NCBI RefSeq assembly: GCF_000208865.1
Contig: NC_018396.1
Coordinates: 5,946,514-6,010,513 of the forward strand
Direction of reading: 5' to 3'
DNA: 64,000 bases
Source: Neospora caninum Liverpool
Taxonomy: Eukaryota; Apicomplexa; Conoidasida; Eucoccidiorida; Sarcocystidae
Positions 60,201-64,000 of the stretch are shown in pieces. The first letter of the stretch is position 1. Each line of letters begins with the position of its first letter. The translations under genes and the position numbers were made by a program. The notes under the pieces are model-generated. The model was not told where the DNA came from. It saw nothing but the letters and a program-made list of their open reading frames with translations, and ran no database searches.

Positions 60201-62202
60201 CGGGGTCCCCTGCGAGATGCGATTTGATGGGCAGGAGACGGGGACGGTGAAGACTGAAGAGAAGGGAGAGGGCGATATGGAGAGAGTGCGAGAAATGAAG
60301 AAGGACGAGAAGGGGAAGAAGCAACGGCAGATGTCTGCAGACTCCGACGGGGGAGAGGTGGAAGACAGGAGGAAGTCAGGAAGAGGCGGACGGCGAGCGA
60401 TGAAACCCGGTGGAAACGCGGCGTCGGAGTGCGATTTTCGTCCGGAAGAGGCAGACGAGGAATACGACGAGGTCAAGCCGAAACGGAAGTCAAGACAGAG
60501 AGCAGGACGCCTCGAGCCGCTCGCTCCCGCGCCGTCCTCCCACGCCCCTCAGGCGCTCCTAGATCCTGCGTCTCCGTCGCCCTCGAGCAGTCGTCTCTCG
60601 TCTTGTGGGCCCTCGGCGTCTCTCGGGGCGAAGCGGTCACGCGGCGAAGACAAGAAGAGGGTGAAGTCGCTGGATGCCTCAGCTGTCGACTCCCGAAAAC
60701 GAGAGAAGCTCTCCGCGTCTGTCGACGGCGCTGTCTCACGCCGAGGAGACGAGAGGGCGGGCCCTCCCTCGAGTGCGCCCCCACTGCTCGACTCCAGCAC
60801 GCCTCGAATTCCCAGGAAGAAAGCCAGACTGCTGGAGACCTTGGAGGAAGAAAGCATCCAGGCGGAGCGGGCTGCCTCGCTCGCGACGCGGGGTAAAGCG
60901 CGCGGGCCTTCGGGGGCGATCCAGACTGGTGCGGAAGACGAGGGCGGGTTGGGGAAGAAGGACAGTCGTCCCGGTCTTGAGGAGATCGATCCGTGGCTTC
61001 TGCAGCCTTCGTCGCCGCCTCAGAAAGGTCAAGAGGCTTCAGCGAGTGTGAGTCCAGGCCCGAGCGAAGTCGCGTCTTCCAATCCCTCTCTGTGCCCTCG
61101 CCACACGTCCCAGGCACACCGGGCACAGCTCCCTCAGCCGCAGCCTCCTCCGCCTCCAGACTTTCCGCCCTTCTCACTGGCCGCTTTCCCTTCGTCGCGC
61201 TTCAACCCTCGCCAGGCGCCGGGACCTGCGTTCCCTTCCGACCGCGAGGGCAGCACGGCGCGGTGGGGCGATAGAGCCCAACGGGCCGGTAGGCCCGGGG
61301 ACCCAGTCTCCGCGGAGACGGGCTGTGGGGCGCCGTCGGGAGCGGGGTACGCGAAGCGGAAAGCGGTGGGCCCTCGCCCCAAGGGCTACGGCCAGCAGAG
61401 ATCGCCTGGGTTTCTTCCCCGCGAAGGCGAGAATCGGGCGGCAGGCGAGGGGCGAGAGCCCGGACACTTTGGCGGCGGCAACATGGTCAGAGCGCCTTTC
61501 TGGTCGCGTCCCGGCGGGGCGCCGAATCCCCCCGCAGAGGGAGGCAAGAGTTCCCAGACAGTACGAGGCCAACCCCGCATGCGCATGCCGGCGGGCCTTC
61601 CCGTCAGGGGCCAACCCACCAGCGACAATGGAGGCGCGATTCCCCCGCCGCCTCCGATGCCTCCACCGGACAGCCATCGAGGCCAAGGGCGGAACCCTCA
61701 GCCCCACATCCCGCCGGCTCCTTGCTCTTTCTTTTCTCTCCCTGTCGAGGGACACCCGCACAGTGCCGACCCGAGGCGACACTCCGGCTACCTCCCGCCT
61801 TCCTTTCCGTTGCGAGCGGGCAGAGGGGGCGAGGCGAGGGGCCCAGACAGCGCGGCGATGGAGAACGAACTCGCGAAGGAGAGAACGCCCTTATACGGGA
61901 CGGCGACCGGGAACGCCTTCCAACCAGAAACTCACCACGTCGGCTACCACGGCTGCGTCGCCGCGGGCGCCGCGAGGGGCGGTTTGGGGGGAGGAGCCGA
62001 CGCGGACGAAGAGGAAGAGGAAGGCCAGGTTTCTGACGGGAGTGGAGGCGAGAGAGGAGAGGCCGACGGGCCCATTCTTGCGGGAATCGAACCGGGAAGC
62101 GGCGATGGCGCAGCAGGTGCCCGAGGGCATTTGGGGTATCGTGGGGCGCGAGAAGGCAGACAAGTGCAAGACGAGAAAGAAGAAGGGGAAGAAGAAGACT
62201 GA
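57274..62202 (+). CDS. Large low-complexity protein of unknown function
   Basis: A single open frame. From the ATG at 57274 (MDLTGTLQGPDR) it encodes 1642 residues. The frame is open for another 400 bases upstream, but that part is pyrimidine-driven and looks like leader. I recognise no domain. The protein is Gly/Ser/Pro/Arg-rich, with a poly-Ser run near residue 550, several basic nuclear-signal-like patches (GGRGRKRGDGESKPRGR), a proline tract (QPQPPPPPDFPPF) and an acidic C-terminus (DEEEEEGQVSDG, EKEEGEEED). A more ordered helical block lies near residues 610-800 (for example LEALQRLFCSLEAALHVHQ and FLRVRQEQYLQQMREW) and is the best region for a family search. The composition suggests a nuclear protein, an inference only. 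Phase and stop are clear. An upstream coding exon cannot be excluded. Confidence 0.72.
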   Translation: MDLTGTLQGPDRTPSGAPQSTAHLAGFAGLNPAIDREAWGPFAPQFAQQSLLSPFPFGDGDPSHRDALSAAPPEAQRARAGPPSGANSHLMPLREHPSHACRDGLPISVEGLGFTHRATRGFPFFPNAQTHAGAPNGSSVCAFPGGGGDAGAGWGGDGSSGSSLSLPGCSVSSSLQQQRLLQQRQRAAAFAAMHEATSTLTGVSRERDGVSSLSSRPSHASFGFLEPSLRPDACAEMGPGLFFPETTRGEENSTQEGLGAKQAERLPGREGEDGRRDGGRSLRGGGRGRKRGDGESKPRGRAAKGKSSAPSSNPVVDLSGGVSFPQAQPLDSAGVQAQFEEARGGDFPGLTSLVHEGEGSEDARERLVAGCPASFGPAARRAPCRRDKEGGEETREEGNVLPPGVSSQDALRAPLAPVVSAGSAAEKEGSHPIGDTSLLGGVPATLLDRSHGERGSGQSWSRPEADDLAARRGARDSSRRGSVDSTVNPAEWCSLIPADIYNASFSLPESSSTASTPQLRPALPPDSANREEAPSAESASSHLLPLSLPPSSSSSSSSSLCSSAPASWAGVHWSPSLRSGFSPSEEAAALQAVLAACAEGRMKGGPRACARPPSAVSFSRGIPACLGASRTLATFFEHILAIDSSPFPQSTAGKPPGLPSLNPVQRLEALQRLFCSLEAALHVHQALRLDAGMRIGGDFNLEHVDRIASSSSSAGPENRSPPVEAESALSGSATAVERGRGRRGQACDEVWGGEGGERLLGVWQGGISPLNLPIFLRVRQEQYLQQMREWSSAFPAPFDEAETVFQPGLLHSGERDEGGDDEARNRKKRPELATSLATLLPSASFVVDTPSLPKEERKASAIIRGEASTPARGRALRDGDDPKRREGREVARGELESETLSAASRRPLGLVQNMGLGMDEVKREKDHLEEGDAEQGQRLAQLFPGEVKGVEGRGERDGEVVRADEDASGVRRAVSRGVPCEMRFDGQETGTVKTEEKGEGDMERVREMKKDEKGKKQRQMSADSDGGEVEDRRKSGRGGRRAMKPGGNAASECDFRPEEADEEYDEVKPKRKSRQRAGRLEPLAPAPSSHAPQALLDPASPSPSSSRLSSCGPSASLGAKRSRGEDKKRVKSLDASAVDSRKREKLSASVDGAVSRRGDERAGPPSSAPPLLDSSTPRIPRKKARLLETLEEESIQAERAASLATRGKARGPSGAIQTGAEDEGGLGKKDSRPGLEEIDPWLLQPSSPPQKGQEASASVSPGPSEVASSNPSLCPRHTSQAHRAQLPQPQPPPPPDFPPFSLAAFPSSRFNPRQAPGPAFPSDREGSTARWGDRAQRAGRPGDPVSAETGCGAPSGAGYAKRKAVGPRPKGYGQQRSPGFLPREGENRAAGEGREPGHFGGGNMVRAPFWSRPGGAPNPPAEGGKSSQTVRGQPRMRMPAGLPVRGQPTSDNGGAIPPPPPMPPPDSHRGQGRNPQPHIPPAPCSFFSLPVEGHPHSADPRRHSGYLPPSFPLRAGRGGEARGPDSAAMENELAKERTPLYGTATGNAFQPETHHVGYHGCVAAGAARGGLGGGADADEEEEEGQVSDGSGGERGEADGPILAGIEPGSGDGAAGARGHLGYRGAREGRQVQDEKEEGEEED

Positions 62203-64000
62203 GACAGACCATGAGAGGGGAAGAACTAGACCAAGCAAGCCTCTTGTCCTTCTCAGGTGCGCCTCTCTGTTTTCCCTTTTGTTTTTTCGGCCGACGTTTC
62301 CCTCTGTTTCGGCTCTCTCTGTTGCTGCTCGTTTCCGCCTTTTCGCCCTCTGTCTCTCCTCATTCCTCTCCGTTCGTCTCCGACTCCCGCTCGCTTGCTG
62401 GGCTGTCCCCTCTGTCTTCTGTTTTCTTGTTTTCAAGCGATTATCTTGTCTCTCGTCGGCTCGGTGGGTGTGCTGTCTTCACCGCTCTCTTGTGGCTTCG
62501 TGTGGCGGTTTCTTCGCGTTTTCCAGTTGGTGGTCCTTCGGGGGGGGGGGGGGGGGGTTCGCCGCATCAGCCGCGCAATCGACAGGAAGCAGCGCAAAAC
62601 GCTCGCCGTGGGGGCGACGAGTGGCAACTGAGGCGCTGGTTCGAAGGGCGAGACGAGGATCCGATCAACGGTTCTTCGACTCTGTAAACGAGTTTTTCAG
62701 AAGCCCGACGGCTGGGCGGTCGACTCTCACTTCGGCGTCCCATTTTGCTGATTCGAGTCACACGTATCACGCGATTCACGTTGGTAGTCTTCCTGCCGCC
62801 AGTAAGCGGGCTCCTCTCCACCCGACCTCTGAGCGTCACCGCTAGCGGGTGCTTCCGCCTACCACCGCGCCGGAAGTTCGAGTGCCCGTAGGTCAGATAC
62901 GAACCCGAGATTAATAAGGGATGACACAAATCTAAATCGCAAGCGGATTTGGTACTAGTTTTAACACCACCAAATATGCTAGATAACACCATTCCGGCAA
63001 GGTACATTGTGATGTTCAGGAGCCCGCATATGCAAGTGACCCAGCCTCACGACACCATGTAGAGGATCTGTGCTCGCCGTGTAGGCGTGCAAACGAGATT
63101 CGCATTCTTGAGAAATCCCTGCGGCAACCTACTGTAGCCACTGCCTTCCTAGGGCGTGTAGCTCGAGGTGATTGCTAAATCTCGAGTTTTTTATCTCTGA
63201 CGCCACCCCCCTCGCCAAGGCACAACCGACCTTCGGGCTCACGCCCAGTCAAGATAAGGGGACGCTATGGCTGCAGATACACGCGCACGCGAGTTAGCAA
63301 ACTTGATCTCTCGTATACACTGGCGGCGAAACATACCAGCTAGAACAGAGTCGCTGTGGAAGGATGCTAATGACGCATGATACAAAAACCCTCAACTTTG
63401 AGCTTTCCCGTGTCCATCGCGCGGAAACGCGACTTGTCCGGCACGCGCACGCTGCAGTCGCCAGAAGAGCCTTCGCTTTGTGGAGGTGAAAGACGGAAGG
63501 ATATATTCTGGAAGACAGTGGGGTATGAGGCTTCGTGTGCCGCGTCGCTCCTTGTCTGCGGAACAAACGGGCAGAGCCGCCCATACGTTTACAGTCTCTA
63601 GGAGCGTGTGTCAGGGAAGCAATGTCAAACGGGTCTCTTGATTGAGGGTCTCTCGGCGGATGTGTGCAGGTTTGGTGCCGAAATAACTCGGATGTTTTTC
63701 CCGGTCTTTCTTTTTAAAAGGCATCGTTTCCCGACGACGCGACGAGACCACGCCACAGCGTGGAAACGCTCGCGAGCAAAAACCTTCCCCTCTTGGGAAA
63801 AAGTTGGTATCCGAACCGATTCGAGCAAGTGTTCAAAAAAGGCGCACATGCAAGCTCGTTAGTCTTTACACGGAGTCAACGACCAACAACGCTGATCGAC
63901 ACGCGACAAAGAGAGAGTTTCGAGAGACAATTCCGAAGAAGATGAGTTACACGAAGACATCAATAAGGTTCGCCTGACGCACACGTACCAGTGCAGTGGG
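62203..64000. other. 3' flank and right-edge spacer
   Basis: Pyrimidine-rich 3' untranslated sequence of the preceding gene, then an 18-base G run at 62540-62557, then about 1.4 kb with no gene I can support. The stretch 62880-63060 is somewhat richer in AT than its flanks and has a short hydrophobic minus-strand frame (ITMYLAGMVLSSIFGG), but I could not assign it. Confidence 0.45.
62540..62557. repeat. Poly-G run of 18
   Basis: Eighteen consecutive G about 340 bases downstream of the orphan gene's stop, probably in its 3' untranslated region. Confidence 0.92.

Noticed and set aside
62078..62100. tRNA B-box-like word GGTTCGATTCC on the minus strand
   Set aside because: The bases on either side cannot form the T stem, no A box lies at the right distance, and the position is inside the orphan coding region.
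61325..62845. Overlapping plus-strand frame of 506 codons in a second frame of the orphan gene
   Set aside because: It is Arg-rich throughout, shares the region with a longer frame and extends through the poly-G run. It is treated as a shadow.
1..64000. Search for CRISPR arrays, insertion sequences, ribosome binding sites, operons and riboswitches
   Set aside because: The sequence is nuclear DNA of a eukaryote. No spaced direct repeats, transposase or bacterial signals were seen.

Overview
The window is nuclear DNA of an apicomplexan parasite, most likely Toxoplasma gondii or a close coccidian relative (Hammondia, Neospora). The grounds are intron-rich genes with GT-AG splicing and polypyrimidine-CAG acceptors, very large Ser/Pro/Arg-rich proteins carrying low-complexity insertions around conserved cores, frequent TGCATGC words, (TA)n microsatellites in introns and spacers, and a nuclear copy of mitochondrial coxI. 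Nothing suggests an operon, a bacterial replicon, a virus or a CRISPR array. All gene models were built by reading exons and joining splice sites by phase. They are predictions without transcript support.

Layout, left to right. Bases 1-1864 are mostly spacer with one weak basic terminal exon on the minus strand. Bases 1865-15743 (minus) hold an eight-exon gene whose product looks like the Y-complex nucleoporin Nup160, at about 3573 residues. A 2.7 kb spacer follows. Bases 18406-34070 (minus) hold a fifteen-exon gene for the TRAPP III subunit TRAPPC8/Trs85, at about 3476 residues. A 5 kb divergent spacer (34071-39036) contains an AT-rich island with two oppositely oriented fragments of the N-terminal part of mitochondrial coxI, that is, a nuclear mitochondrial insertion. 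Bases 39037-44973 (plus) hold an eleven-exon gene for an EGLN/PhyA-type 2-oxoglutarate-dependent prolyl hydroxylase of 545 residues with all catalytic residues present. In Toxoplasma and Dictyostelium such enzymes act as oxygen sensors, the best-known substrate being Skp1. Bases 47174-52640 (minus) hold a gene for a multi-pass membrane protein of unknown family with an acidic 8-residue tandem repeat. After a 4.6 kb divergent spacer, 57274-62202 (plus) is a single-exon gene for a 1642-residue low-complexity protein of unknown function. The last 1.8 kb is 3' flank.

The recognisable genes do housekeeping work in different compartments: the nuclear pore, ER-Golgi/autophagy tethering and cytoplasmic oxygen sensing. 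They do not form a functional cluster. The strongest unexpected items are the inverted coxI fragments, the extreme expansion of TRAPPC8 and Nup160 relative to animal homologues, a probable GC-AG intron in the hydroxylase, and two large orphan genes.
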